Positions 1 through 8,439 are shown, counted from the stretch's first letter. The stretch: DNA of 20,871 nucleotides from CAVXAE01 sp044225565 (GCA_044225565.1 JBGAIL010000076.1:1-20871), one strand, 5' to 3'. Program-made: numbers and translations. The notes: generated by a model from the sequence alone, not told the origin.

Positions 1-146
1 TGCCCGACCACGAGCTTCCAGGTGCCATCGATGGGTGAGCGGCCGGCTGCACGGCCGGTGCCGGCATGCGCGGCGAGCAGCAGAGAGGACATGGCGGCGC
101 CGCCTTGCAGGAAGGATCGGCGGGTGGTTCGCGAGCGTTCGGTCAT
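1..146 (-). CDS. Exported protein with Tat-like signal, N-terminal fragment (cut by window edge)
   Basis: Only the first 48 codons are inside the window; the gene continues past base 1. It begins MTERSRTTRRSFLQGGAAM, a twin-arginine type signal (TRRSFLQ) followed by a hydrophobic, alanine/leucine-rich stretch and a likely cleavage site near residues 28-34. The mature part opens with a DGTWKLVVG segment, closely resembling GTWEVTIG in the divergent alpha-galactosidase-like protein next door. I infer that both share an N-terminal beta-rich domain and may be paralogues, but the catalytic part is not visible. The ATG is supported by a GAGG about 10 bases upstream. The gene is divergent from the GH27 gene, with 96 bases between the starts. 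Confidence 0.7.
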   Translation of the reverse strand, partial: MTERSRTTRRSFLQGGAAMSSLLLAAHAGTGRAAGRSPIDGTWKLVVG

Positions 147-201
147 CGTGGCATCCTCGGGCGCACGAGCGGGTTTGCGGCGCGCCACCGTTCGGTTTAT
201 C

Positions 202-229
202 GTTATACCACAGCACAGCACGCTCGCAA
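202..229 (-). promoter_or_regulatory. Candidate sigma-70 promoter for the leftward gene
   Basis: On the minus strand TTGCGA (229-224) and TATAAC (207-202) are separated by 16 bases, matching the -35 and -10 consensus at 4/6 and 5/6. Transcription would start near 195, about 50 bases before the ATG at 146. No equally good promoter is seen for the rightward gene. Pattern match only. Confidence 0.4.
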
Positions 230-242
230 GGGAGCCGCCATC

Positions 243-1811
243 TTGAAGCATCCATCGCCCGGCCGGCGCACGTTCCTCAAGGAGGTCACCGCTTTCTCGC
301 TGCTCGGCACTTCGTTGCGAAGCAACGCCACGCCCACCGGCATCGCGGGCACGTGGGAAGTGACCATCGGCCGCCTGGCGGACGGGCGTGATCTCGACGC
401 CTACTTCGTCATCGAGCAGGCCGGGAAGGATATCAGCGGCTATGCCCTGCATTACGGCATGAAGTTCCCGCTGTCGAACGCGAAGCTCGAGGACGACCGC
501 TTCAGCTTCGAGGATCTCTCCCAAGTGGAAGGCAGGCTCGTGAACGACGAGCTGCGGTTCACCGCCAACTACGGGGACGATGCTCCCTACTCCCAGGTGC
601 TCGATCCGGAAGTCATGCACGTGCCGAGCGTGCCTAGCGGGAAACGACACGCGTTCGTGGGCCGGCGCGTTCCCCCCGGCACCGGTGCGCCTCCCCCACG
701 CATCGAGCTTCCGCCGGAGCGCACGTTGCCGAGCAATGGGCTCGCGCCGACGCCACCCATGGTGTGGGGCGCATGGTACGGCTTCACCATCGCCATCACG
801 GATCCTCTCATCCGCGAGATCGCGGACGCGCTCGTCTCGAGCGGACTGCGCGACGCCGGTTACGACGTGCTCAACATGGAGGTAGGCTGGACCGGCACGC
901 GCGATTCCCGTGGTCACCTGCGCACGAACGCGAAGTTTCCCGACATGAAGGGCCTCGCGGACTACGTGCACTCGCGCGGCCTGCGCCTGGGCATCTGCAC
1001 GTCGCCGGGCCCGTACGACTGCACCGGCTATCTGGGCAGCCACGGCCACGAAGAGCAGGATGCGCGCACGTTCGCCGAATGGGGCATCGACTACATCAAG
1101 CACGACCTGTGTTCCGCCAACGCCACGTATGGCACCGGCGACCAGCGCCGCCTGTATCAGAAAATGGGCAGCGCGCTGCAGGCCTGCGGGCGGCCCATCG
1201 TCTACAGCATCTGCCAGTACGGCGATGCGGAAGTGTGGCGCTGGGGAGCCGCCGCCGGCGGCAACCTCTGGCGGGTGTCGGGCGATATCTTCGACACCTG
1301 GGAATCCGTGCATCACATCGGCTTCGAGCGCGGAGACCTGGCCGGTTTCGCGCGCCCGGGCCACTGGAACGACTACGACTATCTCATGGTCGGCCTCGGC
1401 CACCTCTCGGATGACGAGTACCGCACGCAGATGACGCAGTGGTGCATGGTCGCCTCGCCGCTCATCACCTCCGTCGATCCGCGGCGGCTCGCGCCGCTCG
1501 AGAAGGAGATCCTGCTCAATCGCGAGCTCATCGCGGTGAATCAGGACAGGCGCGGCATTCCGGGCCGGCGCGTGTCGCGCAGCAGCGGCACGGAAATCTG
1601 GATGCGACCGCTGAGCGCTGGCCACGCGGTCGCGCTGTTCAATCTCGGGGACGCGCCGGCAACCATGACGCTGGACCTGGCGCGCCTCGGCCTCCCGCCT
1701 GCCGCGCAGGTGCGTGATCTCTGGAAGCACGAAGACCTGGCTCTTCGGGACGGCCGGCTTGCCGTGCCGGTGCCGCGCCACGGCTCCGCAATCTTCCGCA
1801 TCCCGGCATGA
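243..1811 (+). CDS. GH27 alpha-galactosidase-like glycoside hydrolase, Tat-type signal
   Basis: Predicted exported glycoside hydrolase of family GH27, which removes terminal alpha-galactose (or alpha-N-acetylgalactosamine, arabinopyranose) with retention. Residues 1-30 hold an RRTFLKE twin-arginine-like signal; residues about 35-150 form an extra N-terminal domain; the TIM barrel starts near PPMVWGAWYGF. The nucleophile is probably D288 in YIKHDLC and the acid/base D348 in WRVSGDIFD; PGHWNDYDYLMVGLG matches the conserved GH27 block usually read as WNDPDML. A C-terminal beta-sandwich follows (to residue 522). I chose a TTG start at 243 because it has an AAGGGAG site just upstream and puts the twin arginines at residues 8-9; the only ATG further up, at 66, lies inside the divergent gene. 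It overlaps the next gene by ATGA. Exact substrate cannot be told from sequence. Confidence 0.88.
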   Translation: MKHPSPGRRTFLKEVTAFSLLGTSLRSNATPTGIAGTWEVTIGRLADGRDLDAYFVIEQAGKDISGYALHYGMKFPLSNAKLEDDRFSFEDLSQVEGRLVNDELRFTANYGDDAPYSQVLDPEVMHVPSVPSGKRHAFVGRRVPPGTGAPPPRIELPPERTLPSNGLAPTPPMVWGAWYGFTIAITDPLIREIADALVSSGLRDAGYDVLNMEVGWTGTRDSRGHLRTNAKFPDMKGLADYVHSRGLRLGICTSPGPYDCTGYLGSHGHEEQDARTFAEWGIDYIKHDLCSANATYGTGDQRRLYQKMGSALQACGRPIVYSICQYGDAEVWRWGAAAGGNLWRVSGDIFDTWESVHHIGFERGDLAGFARPGHWNDYDYLMVGLGHLSDDEYRTQMTQWCMVASPLITSVDPRRLAPLEKEILLNRELIAVNQDRRGIPGRRVSRSSGTEIWMRPLSAGHAVALFNLGDAPATMTLDLARLGLPPAAQVRDLWKHEDLALRDGRLAVPVPRHGSAIFRIPA

Positions 1812-2683
1812 CGCCGTTCGCGCAAGGACTGGGATTCCCCGAGGCGCCGGTGCTGATGCCGGACGGCAGCTTCCTGCTCGTCGAGATGAGCCCGGACAAG
1901 GGCTGGGTCGTGCGCGCCAGCCGCGACGGCGGCCACCGCACGGTGCTCGCGAAAACCGGCCGACCCAACGGCCTCGCGCTCGATCGCGCAGGGTTCGTGT
2001 GGGTGGCGGAAACGGCGATGCGCGCGGTGCTGAAGATGAAGCAGGATGGCTCGTTCAAAGTCCATGTGCGGCAGGGCCCCGACCGGCCGTTCCGGTTCCT
2101 GAACGACCTGGCGTTCGCCCCGAACGGAGATCTCTACGTGACCGACTCCGGCGTGCTGCCGGAAGAGATCATGCCGGGCGGGGAACTGGTGTCGCACTAC
2201 CGTTCGCTGAAGTACGACGGCCGTGTGTACCGGATCGACGCGCACAGCGGCGCTGCATCGTGCGTCGATCAGGGCCTGGAGTTCGCGAACGGTATCGCCT
2301 TCGGCCCCGACGAGGCGCTGTACGTGGCGGAGACCTTGAGCGGCAATATCTATCGTTATGCCTGGCGCGACGGCGCGGCTCTCGGCCGGCGCGAGCTGTT
2401 CGGCAACGTGCTGGAACGGTTCGATCCAGCGCATCTGCGAGGGCCGGACGGCATGAAGTTCGGCGAAGACGGTCATTTGTACGTGGCCGTGTTCGGCCAG
2501 AGCGACGTCGCCGTGCTCGATCGAGGAGGTCGCGTGGTACGTCGCCTGGGAACGCAGGGCTCATGCCCCACCAATCTCGCGTTCGCGGAGCGAGGCACAC
2601 GGCAGATCTACGTGACGGAAGCCGAAACCGGCACCGTGCAGATCCTGGATGCCGGCGTGGACGGATACCGCCTTTACGGTTGA
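1808..2683 (+). CDS. SMP-30/gluconolactonase-family protein
   Basis: A 291-residue six-bladed beta-propeller protein of the SMP-30/gluconolactonase/LRE family, which are metal-dependent lactonases acting on sugar lactones. Family metal ligands appear to be E12 (FPEAPV), N161 (FANGIAF) and D214 (GPDGMKF), with N99 (FLNDLAF) in the place of the substrate-binding Asn. No signal peptide is seen, so it is probably cytoplasmic. The ATG overlaps the stop of the GH27 gene (ATGA), implying translational coupling and a shared role in sugar breakdown; a lactone formed when a released sugar is oxidised is a plausible substrate, but this is inference. Its 3' end overlaps the tail of the convergent glycosyltransferase gene by 10 bases. 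Confidence 0.85.
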   Translation: MTPFAQGLGFPEAPVLMPDGSFLLVEMSPDKGWVVRASRDGGHRTVLAKTGRPNGLALDRAGFVWVAETAMRAVLKMKQDGSFKVHVRQGPDRPFRFLNDLAFAPNGDLYVTDSGVLPEEIMPGGELVSHYRSLKYDGRVYRIDAHSGAASCVDQGLEFANGIAFGPDEALYVAETLSGNIYRYAWRDGAALGRRELFGNVLERFDPAHLRGPDGMKFGEDGHLYVAVFGQSDVAVLDRGGRVVRRLGTQGSCPTNLAFAERGTRQIYVTEAETGTVQILDAGVDGYRLYG

Positions 2684-3912
2684 CGGACTTGCGCGCCGAT
2701 GCGTGCGGCCCGGCTGGATGCTCGTACCAGCGCCGTAGTGCGCGCAGTGGCTGCAGTGTCCGGCGCCACGAGCCGCACCGTATTCCCCTGGTGCACGTCG
2801 CGGAACAGCTTGAGCACTTCGCGCGCTGCCTTCTGCCACGTGAACGACGCGGCCCGCTCCAGTCCCTGGCGCACGAGCTCGGCGCGCAGCTGCGGCCGCT
2901 CGAGAATCTGCCGGATGCGATCCGCCATCTGCTCGGGCTGCAGCGGATCGAAATACAGCGCGCCCTCGCCCAGCACCTCCGGAAGCGCACCCGTCTCCGA
3001 AGCGGCGACCGGGCAGCCGCACGCCATGGCTTCGAGGCCCACGAGCCCGAATGCCTCGTAGAGCGAAGGGAACACGAAGCAGTCCGCGAGGTTGTAGACG
3101 AACGCGAGCTCTTCGTGCGCGACATGATCGATGATCTGCACGCGATGCGTGAGCCCCAGCTTGCCGATGAGATCGAGCTCGCCGCGGAACTTCCACCGCG
3201 GGCGCCCGACCACCACGAGCTGGTGCGGGATGTCCGGCGCCAGCCGCGCGAAGGCGTGCAGCAGGTTCGAGAAGTTCTTCTGCGGAAAGAGCATGCCCAC
3301 GAACAGGATGAACTTCCCGGGCAGGCCGTAGCGCTCGCGGGCGCTCCGCAGCTGCTCCGCGTCCTCGATCGGCCGGAAGCTCTCACTGCGCCCGTGATGG
3401 ATTCTCCGGATGCGGCTCTCGCTCAGGCGGTCGTACTTCTGCAGATCCCGCGACATCATGTCCGAGATGGCGACGACGGCATCCGCCCGATGCACCCACA
3501 CACGCGAATGCAACGCCCATTCGAACCGGCCGCGCCAGGTGAGCGCTTCGGGCGTGACGTGCGAGTCGAGCCCGTGGACCGCGAGCACCTTCTTGTAGCG
3601 TCCCACGAGCGGCGCCGACCAGAACGGGTTGAAGAGCAGATCGATGCGGTGCTGCCGCAGGAAGCGCGGCAGGACGAGCTGCTCCCAGAAGATGCCCCAG
3701 GGAACCGATCGCCCGGTCTTCACTTCGACGCAGTTCGGGTACCGGCTCTGGTACTGGCCGAGGCCCTTCTGGGCGTTGCCGAAAGGCGGGTACACCAGCA
3801 GGTACTGGTTCTGGCGATCCATCGCGAGCAGGTTCTCCACGATCTGCCGCGTGTAGACGCCGATGCCGCCCCACGCCTCGTCGTGACTCTGCATCGTGAT
3901 CGCTATGCGCAT
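2674..3912 (-). CDS. GT4-family glycosyltransferase
   Basis: A 412-residue GT-B fold retaining glycosyltransferase of family GT4 (glycosyl transferases group 1). The N-terminal half begins MRIAITMQSHDEAWGGIGVY with the glycine-rich loop of the acceptor domain. The C-terminal half shows FVGMLFPQKNF, LVVVGRPRW and the EX7E nucleotide-sugar motif at E286/E294 (YEAFGLVGLE). No membrane helix is evident, so it is probably cytosolic or peripheral. The start is fixed by a strong GGAGG five bases upstream of the ATG at 3912; a longer reading to 4002 would run into the upstream gene. It lies 10 bases after the PIG-L-type deacetylase gene, so the pair is an operon. Donor and acceptor are unknown; extracellular or surface glycan assembly is the likeliest setting. 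Confidence 0.88.
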   Translation of the reverse strand: MRIAITMQSHDEAWGGIGVYTRQIVENLLAMDRQNQYLLVYPPFGNAQKGLGQYQSRYPNCVEVKTGRSVPWGIFWEQLVLPRFLRQHRIDLLFNPFWSAPLVGRYKKVLAVHGLDSHVTPEALTWRGRFEWALHSRVWVHRADAVVAISDMMSRDLQKYDRLSESRIRRIHHGRSESFRPIEDAEQLRSARERYGLPGKFILFVGMLFPQKNFSNLLHAFARLAPDIPHQLVVVGRPRWKFRGELDLIGKLGLTHRVQIIDHVAHEELAFVYNLADCFVFPSLYEAFGLVGLEAMACGCPVAASETGALPEVLGEGALYFDPLQPEQMADRIRQILERPQLRAELVRQGLERAASFTWQKAAREVLKLFRDVHQGNTVRLVAPDTAATARTTALVRASSRAARIGAQVRQP

Positions 3913-3922
3913 CGATGCCTCC

Positions 3923-4798
3923 TCAGACCTGGATGCAGTCGGGCTCGGCCGCATTCGCACGTCCGGGGCGGAAGGAACGGCTCGGGCCCACGAATTCCGC
4001 ATGGGCCTCGCGATAGTCCGCGAGCGTCAGCGCACAGAACGACTCCACGAAGCGCTCACCCGGCCGGGCACGGGTCCTCGAACGAAACGCGGCAAGACCA
4101 TTCATGGCATGCATCAGGTCGACGCGATCTTCCAGCTGGCTGCGGTACTGATCCATCGCACGCTGCTTGCGTGCCATCGTGGAATCGATGCAAACGGTCA
4201 TGTTCGGCACGAGCGGCGTCCACACCTCGTAGCCGTGGCAGTGGAAACCCAGTCGGGTGCCTTTCACTGCCTCCAGCAGCAGCTTGCTCGCGATACGGTG
4301 ATCGCCGTGCTGCTCGAGGAAATGCGGCAGATAGACCCGCATGGGCGCGAAGGCTTCGAGAATCTCTCGCAGCTTGCTCACCGTGCTCGCATCAGCAGCC
4401 AGCCGCGTATCGATGGCGTCCATGAACCTCAGCTCGCGCACACCCAATATTTCCTGTGCGAGACGCGCCTCTTCCTTGCGACGTGCGATGAGCCGTCGCT
4501 GGGCCTGCGCGCGCTGCGCGCCTTTGAATCGATACACGTCGGGATGGCCGGAACGGCCGTCCGTGAGATACACGACCGTGACTTCGGAACCGGCATCCGT
4601 GTGCCGCGCGATGGTGCCGCCGCAGCCGATCACCTCGTCATCCATGTGGGGCGCCAGGACGAGCACGGTCTCCTTGCCCGGTTCCCAGCTGCGGGGTGCA
4701 TCGGCAAAGCTGCGCACAGCCTGCATCAGACCGTGCAACGTCCTCGGCTCGCGGCGCGGTGCCAATCGGCCCAGCAGGGATTCAGCGGTCCATCTCAC
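3923..4798 (-). CDS. PIG-L/LmbE-family deacetylase
   Basis: A 291-residue zinc-dependent N-deacetylase of the PIG-L/LmbE family, which removes acetyl groups from N-acetylglucosamine-type sugars or related small glycosides. The signature is APHMDDEVIGCGGT (H51, D53, D54; the family motif is usually HPDDE) with the second metal block LEQHGDH (H164, H167). There is no signal peptide. The first 35 residues precede the catalytic core. It is the first gene of a two-gene operon with a GT4 glycosyltransferase, so the pair probably adds and then trims an N-acetyl sugar on a lipid, polymer or small molecule. The start at 4798 has only a weak ribosome site (GTGAG), so a slightly different start is possible. 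The gene is divergent from the sensor kinase, 216 bases apart. Confidence 0.87.
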   Translation of the reverse strand: MRWTAESLLGRLAPRREPRTLHGLMQAVRSFADAPRSWEPGKETVLVLAPHMDDEVIGCGGTIARHTDAGSEVTVVYLTDGRSGHPDVYRFKGAQRAQAQRRLIARRKEEARLAQEILGVRELRFMDAIDTRLAADASTVSKLREILEAFAPMRVYLPHFLEQHGDHRIASKLLLEAVKGTRLGFHCHGYEVWTPLVPNMTVCIDSTMARKQRAMDQYRSQLEDRVDLMHAMNGLAAFRSRTRARPGERFVESFCALTLADYREAHAEFVGPSRSFRPGRANAAEPDCIQV

Positions 4799-5014
4799 AG
4801 GGTCACTCTAGATTTCCCTGTCCGGCAGCGACAATGAGGCCTTGCCCGTAAGGGCTGCGGAACTGCTTCGCAAATCACGCGGTGCGCTGCGGGAACCGTG
4901 AAGCTCGTCACATCACGCGGGACGCCGGCGACCTCCCGGCCGCACCCCTGAATCGCTGGCCTTCCACTGCCGGCTGATGCACGCTTGCGGCCTCGACATT
5001 CCGTGAAATCCGCG

Positions 5015-6976
5015 ATGACTTCCGACCGCGCCGCCGTGCCCGGCACGTCAACTCCGTTCCGCTGGCGCTCCCTGGCATTCGCAGGCAGCTACGTCGTGCT
5101 CTACGTGCTGCTCGATGGACTGAGCTACGTGCAACCGGTGCTGAAACTCGGAATCACGCCGTGGAATCCGCAGGTCGGCCTCACGCTCGCGTTTCTGCTG
5201 ATGCGTGGCGCAGGCTGGTTTCCCGCCACGGCCATCGCCGCGCTGATCGCCGAAGTCGCGATCCGCGGCACGGCGCCGGATACTCCCGTTCTCTGGCTCG
5301 CATCGCTGTGGATCGCGATCGGCTATGGAACGCTGGCCGCGCTGCTGCGACGCTGGCATCTCGATGAGCCCATCCGCACTTCCGTGGCAGCGACGCGGTT
5401 CGTGGTCAGCGCGGGAATCACCACCTTCTTCGTAGCCTGCGTCGGCATCGGCTTGTTCGTCGCAAGTGGAGAGCTGCCGCGGGATGCGGCCAGCGGCAGC
5501 CTCGCCCGCTACTGGGTAGGCGACATCAACGGCATCCTGACGCTCACGCCGTTGCTGCTCTATGCCAGGGAGTGGCGTGCGGGAATCCATGCGCTGCAAC
5601 GGCACCCCTGGCAGATCGCCGCTCAGGCGGGTGCGCTGCTGATCACGCTGTGGGTCGTCATCGACATCGCCTCGACCGATCAGTTGCGGTTCTTCTATCC
5701 CCTGTTCGTGCCCGTCATCTGGATCGCCTTGCGCTGGGGCGTGCCGGGCGCGCTGCTCGGCGCGCTGGTGGTACAGATCGACCTCATCATCGGCGTCGAG
5801 GCCGCCGGGCCCACACCGCCGCTGGTGGATCTGCAATTCCTCATGCTCACGCTGAGCCTCAGCGCGATACTGCTGGGCGCCGTCGTGACCGAGCGTGCCG
5901 CGGTACTCAAACGAGTGGCGGGGCGTGAGGCCGAGCAGCGAGCCCTTCTGGCCACCGCTCCGGATGCCGTGATCGTCGTGGACCCGCAAGGGCTCGTGCA
6001 ATCGGTGAATCCCGCGGCCTCGCGCCTTTTCGGCGAATGCGCCGGCCGCAGGCTCGAGCAGCTGCTGCCGGCGTCGAGGCTCGAGATGACCGAAGGTCGC
6101 TCGACGCTGGAAGGAATCGGCGCGGACGGGCGGCCGTTTCCCGCCGAAACGGCATGGGCACGGCTCGATGCGCCGGCGAGCGAGGGCTTTCTGGTGATCG
6201 TGCGCGATGCGACCGAGCGATTGCGCGCGGAATCCCGGCTGCGTGAACGCGATACCGCGCTGGCGCGCGCCATGCGGCTCGCCGTCGCCGGCGAGCTCGC
6301 GACGGCGCTGGCGCACGAGCTCAATCAACCCATCACCGCGCTGGTGTCTTATCTTCGAGCCGCGGAGATCCTGGCCTCCCCCGCGGACGAACGGGACAAG
6401 CGGCTGAAGGACACTCTGGCGAAGGCCGCACAGGAAGCCATCCGCGCATCGGACGTGCTGCGCTGGCTTCGCGACTTCTACCGCGGCGGCGCCATGAAGC
6501 ACGAGCCGGTGCACATCCAGGCGGTCTGCGCGACGGTGGCCCAGGCCTTCCAGGAGCGCATGCGGGCGGTGAATGCTCATTTCATCAGCCGCATCGACGA
6601 TTCCATCCCCACGGTCGATGCCGACAGCACCCAGCTCGAGATCGTGCTGCACAATCTGCTCGCCAATGCGATCGAGGCCGTGGCCCAGGCGCCCAAGCCA
6701 TGGCGCCGCATCGAGCTGCGCGCCGAGCAGATGGGCGCGGACGTGGTGGTGAGCGTGGAAGATTCCGGCCCCGGCATCTCGGCAGACATCGCGCAGAAGC
6801 TGTTCGAGCCGTTCGTGACGAGCAAGCCCGATGGCATGGGCCTGGGCCTCGCGATCAGCCGCTCGCTGCTGCGCGCCCGCGGCGGTGAGCTGATGTGCGA
6901 GCTACGCGCCTCGCTGGGAGGCGCGCGCTTCGTCGTACGCCTGCCCATCCGCGCTTCACAGGAGATTGCGATATGA
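5015..6976 (+). CDS. MASE1-PAS sensor histidine kinase (FixL-like core)
   Basis: A 653-residue membrane sensor kinase. Residues about 15-295 form a multi-helix integral membrane sensor of MASE1 type, including YWVGDINGILTLTP. A PAS domain follows (about 310-405: ATAPDAVIVVDPQG), then a FixL-like HisKA helix with H434 in ALAHELNQPITAL and an HATPase_c domain with N-box LHNLLANAIEAV, G1 DSGPGIS and G2 GMGLGLAI. The family autophosphorylates on His and passes phosphate to a response regulator; the ligand of MASE1 domains is generally unknown. I prefer the ATG at 5015 over the in-frame TTG at 4985, which gives only ten extra residues; neither has a clear ribosome site. Its TGA overlaps the regulator's ATG. 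There is no haem-PAS signature, so oxygen sensing is not implied. Confidence 0.9.
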   Translation: MTSDRAAVPGTSTPFRWRSLAFAGSYVVLYVLLDGLSYVQPVLKLGITPWNPQVGLTLAFLLMRGAGWFPATAIAALIAEVAIRGTAPDTPVLWLASLWIAIGYGTLAALLRRWHLDEPIRTSVAATRFVVSAGITTFFVACVGIGLFVASGELPRDAASGSLARYWVGDINGILTLTPLLLYAREWRAGIHALQRHPWQIAAQAGALLITLWVVIDIASTDQLRFFYPLFVPVIWIALRWGVPGALLGALVVQIDLIIGVEAAGPTPPLVDLQFLMLTLSLSAILLGAVVTERAAVLKRVAGREAEQRALLATAPDAVIVVDPQGLVQSVNPAASRLFGECAGRRLEQLLPASRLEMTEGRSTLEGIGADGRPFPAETAWARLDAPASEGFLVIVRDATERLRAESRLRERDTALARAMRLAVAGELATALAHELNQPITALVSYLRAAEILASPADERDKRLKDTLAKAAQEAIRASDVLRWLRDFYRGGAMKHEPVHIQAVCATVAQAFQERMRAVNAHFISRIDDSIPTVDADSTQLEIVLHNLLANAIEAVAQAPKPWRRIELRAEQMGADVVVSVEDSGPGISADIAQKLFEPFVTSKPDGMGLGLAISRSLLRARGGELMCELRASLGGARFVVRLPIRASQEIAI

Positions 6977-7599
6977 GTGATCCGACGGTGTTCGTCGTCG
7001 AAGACGATGCGCCCATCCGGGACGCATTGAGCCTGCTGATCTCGCTGAAAGGCTTGCGTGCCGCAGTGTTCGCCTCCGCGGAGGACTTTCTCGCGGTCTA
7101 CGATCCACAGTGGCGCGGCTGCCTGCTCACCGATCTGAAGATGCGCGGCATGAGCGGCCTCGAGCTGCAGGCGGCCCTGCAGGAGCGCGGTGTCGCGCTG
7201 CCGGTTGTGGTGCTCACGGCGCATGCCGACGTAGCCACGACGCGCACGGCGCTCAAGAACGGCGCAGTGGATTTCCTGGAAAAGCCGGTGGACGACGAAG
7301 TGCTCATCGACGTTCTGAAGAACGCCATCCGCATCGACGGCGAGCGCTTTCTCTCGCAACGGCGCCACGTCGAGGCGGCCGAACGCGCCGAACGGCTGAC
7401 GCCTCGCGAGCGCGACGTGCTCGACCTGCTGGCCGAAGGATTGCAGCACCGCGAGATCGCCGAGCGCCTCGCCATCAGCCCCCGGACCGTGGAAGTCTAC
7501 AAGGCGCGCATGATGGAGAAGCTCCAGTGCCGCAGCCTCGCCGAGGTGGTGCGGCTGGGCATCCAGCTGCGGGAGCGACTGCCCTCGCCTACTTCCTGA
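6973..7599 (+). CDS. FixJ/NarL-type response regulator
   Basis: A 208-residue two-domain regulator. The receiver domain (residues 1-120) has the acidic pair VVEDDAP, phospho-acceptor D54 (LLTDLKM), the TAHAD switch region and the conserved Lys in EKPVDD. The C-terminal LuxR-type helix-turn-helix (about 137-200) carries LTPRERDVLDLLAEG and AISPRTVEVYKARMMEKL, as in FixJ-like proteins. The ATG overlaps the kinase stop codon (ATGA), so kinase and regulator are made together and are almost certainly partners. Phosphorylation at D54 would promote dimerisation and DNA binding. The likely targets are unknown; the ferritin-like gene 111 bases downstream on the same strand is the nearest candidate. 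Confidence 0.92.
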   Translation: MSDPTVFVVEDDAPIRDALSLLISLKGLRAAVFASAEDFLAVYDPQWRGCLLTDLKMRGMSGLELQAALQERGVALPVVVLTAHADVATTRTALKNGAVDFLEKPVDDEVLIDVLKNAIRIDGERFLSQRRHVEAAERAERLTPRERDVLDLLAEGLQHREIAERLAISPRTVEVYKARMMEKLQCRSLAEVVRLGIQLRERLPSPTS

Positions 7600-7667
7600 C
7601 CACGGCAGGATGGAGCGACACCGCGCCGCCACAAATGATCACGATTCCCCCACTGCCCTGCCCCTTT

Positions 7668-7702
7668 CCTCGCTCAGCCTCCTTCCATCCTTCGAAGCGA
7701 GG
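7668..7702 (+). promoter_or_regulatory. Possible hairpin covering the ribosome site of the ferritin-like gene
   Basis: CCTCGCT (7668-7674) can pair with AGCGAGG (7696-7702) across a 21-base loop. The right arm contains the GAGG that would serve the ATG at 7711, so the fold would hide the ribosome site. The perfect 7-bp match is seen; a regulatory role is inference. Confidence 0.3.
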
Positions 7703-7710
7703 CGCGCGCG

Positions 7711-8439
7711 ATGCTCATCGATCTGCAGGTCTGGCTCAATCATTTCGAGTACCACGCGACCCGTCTTCAGCCGCTTCCTGCGGGCAGGTCGGAATCACTC
7801 ACCGCTGAAGAGCGCCGGAGGATCGGCAGCTCGCTCGCCACGTTCCAGCTCGGTGAGCAATCGGAAGGGCGCTCGCTGCTCCGCGCGGCACGCCAATTCG
7901 AGAGCCGGCATGGGGTTGCAGGCCTCACACGGCTCATCGAGTTGTTTCTGGCCGAGGAGAAGCATCACGCCGCGATCCTCGGCGAGTTCCTGGGCCAGCA
8001 CGGCATCCCGAGGAAGCAGCACGACTGGACGGACCATGCATTCCGCTTCCTGCGCAAGGCCGCGGGATTCGAGCTCCATCTGACGGTGCTCATCACGGCA
8101 GAGCTGATCGGCAAGGTGTACTACCGCGCGCTCGAGTCCGCGACCCGCTGCCGCCAACTGCAGGCGCTTTGCCGAATAATGGTGGCGGACGAGCTGGCTC
8201 ACGTCGGGTTCGAGAGCGAACTGCTGCGGACGATCCGGTCGCGCAGGCCCTGGCCGGTACGCACCGGCACGAACCTGGCGCACCGGACTTTCCTTGGCGC
8301 CGTCGCCCTGGTCGTCTGGCTGACGCATCGAAGCGTATTACGGGCGGCGGGCTATCGCCTGCTGTCTTTCATCCGCGCGTGCGATGCGCAGTATCGCTTT
8401 CACCTCGAGCCTTTGCCGATGCTCGCGCGAACGGCCTAG
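7711..8439 (+). CDS. Ferritin-like di-iron protein of unknown function
   Basis: A 242-residue protein with the ligand pattern of a ferritin-like di-iron four-helix bundle. Candidate ligands are E49 or E52 (LGEQSEG), the EEKHH cluster at 82-86 giving an ExxH pair, E131 (ITAELIG) and the second ExxH at E161/H164 (VADELAHVGFE). The spacing between helices fits the superfamily. The C-terminal third (about 185-242) has a hydrophobic stretch, TFLGAVALVVWLTH, that may be an extra helix or weak membrane contact. I cannot assign a reaction; ferritin-like proteins include oxidases, oxygenases and iron-storage proteins, and the length and context match no named family I recognise. It follows the two-component genes by 111 bases and is convergent with the symporter gene. 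Confidence 0.7.
   Translation: MLIDLQVWLNHFEYHATRLQPLPAGRSESLTAEERRRIGSSLATFQLGEQSEGRSLLRAARQFESRHGVAGLTRLIELFLAEEKHHAAILGEFLGQHGIPRKQHDWTDHAFRFLRKAAGFELHLTVLITAELIGKVYYRALESATRCRQLQALCRIMVADELAHVGFESELLRTIRSRRPWPVRTGTNLAHRTFLGAVALVVWLTHRSVLRAAGYRLLSFIRACDAQYRFHLEPLPMLARTA

Noticed and set aside
1714..4425. A 903-codon open frame on the plus strand across three genes
   Set aside because: It is arginine-rich, has no domain, and is the out-of-phase shadow of the SMP-30 gene and the antisense of the GT4 and PIG-L genes, all of which have clear motifs.
2674..4798. Bacillithiol synthesis genes bshA-bshB
   Set aside because: A GT4 plus PIG-L pair is suggestive, but the GT begins in the style of polysaccharide mannosyl/glucosyltransferases (WGGIGVYTRQ), not BshA, and the deacetylase motif is HMDDE rather than the BshB form.
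4874..4920. Direct repeat ATCACGCGG upstream of the sensor kinase gene as a regulator site
   Set aside because: Two 9-base copies 38 bases apart with no symmetry and no link to a known binding site; could be chance in G+C-rich DNA.
5048..6652. A 534-codon minus-strand frame opposite the sensor kinase
   Set aside because: High-GC antisense shadow with His/Arg/Gln bias and no domain; the kinase on the other strand has every expected motif.
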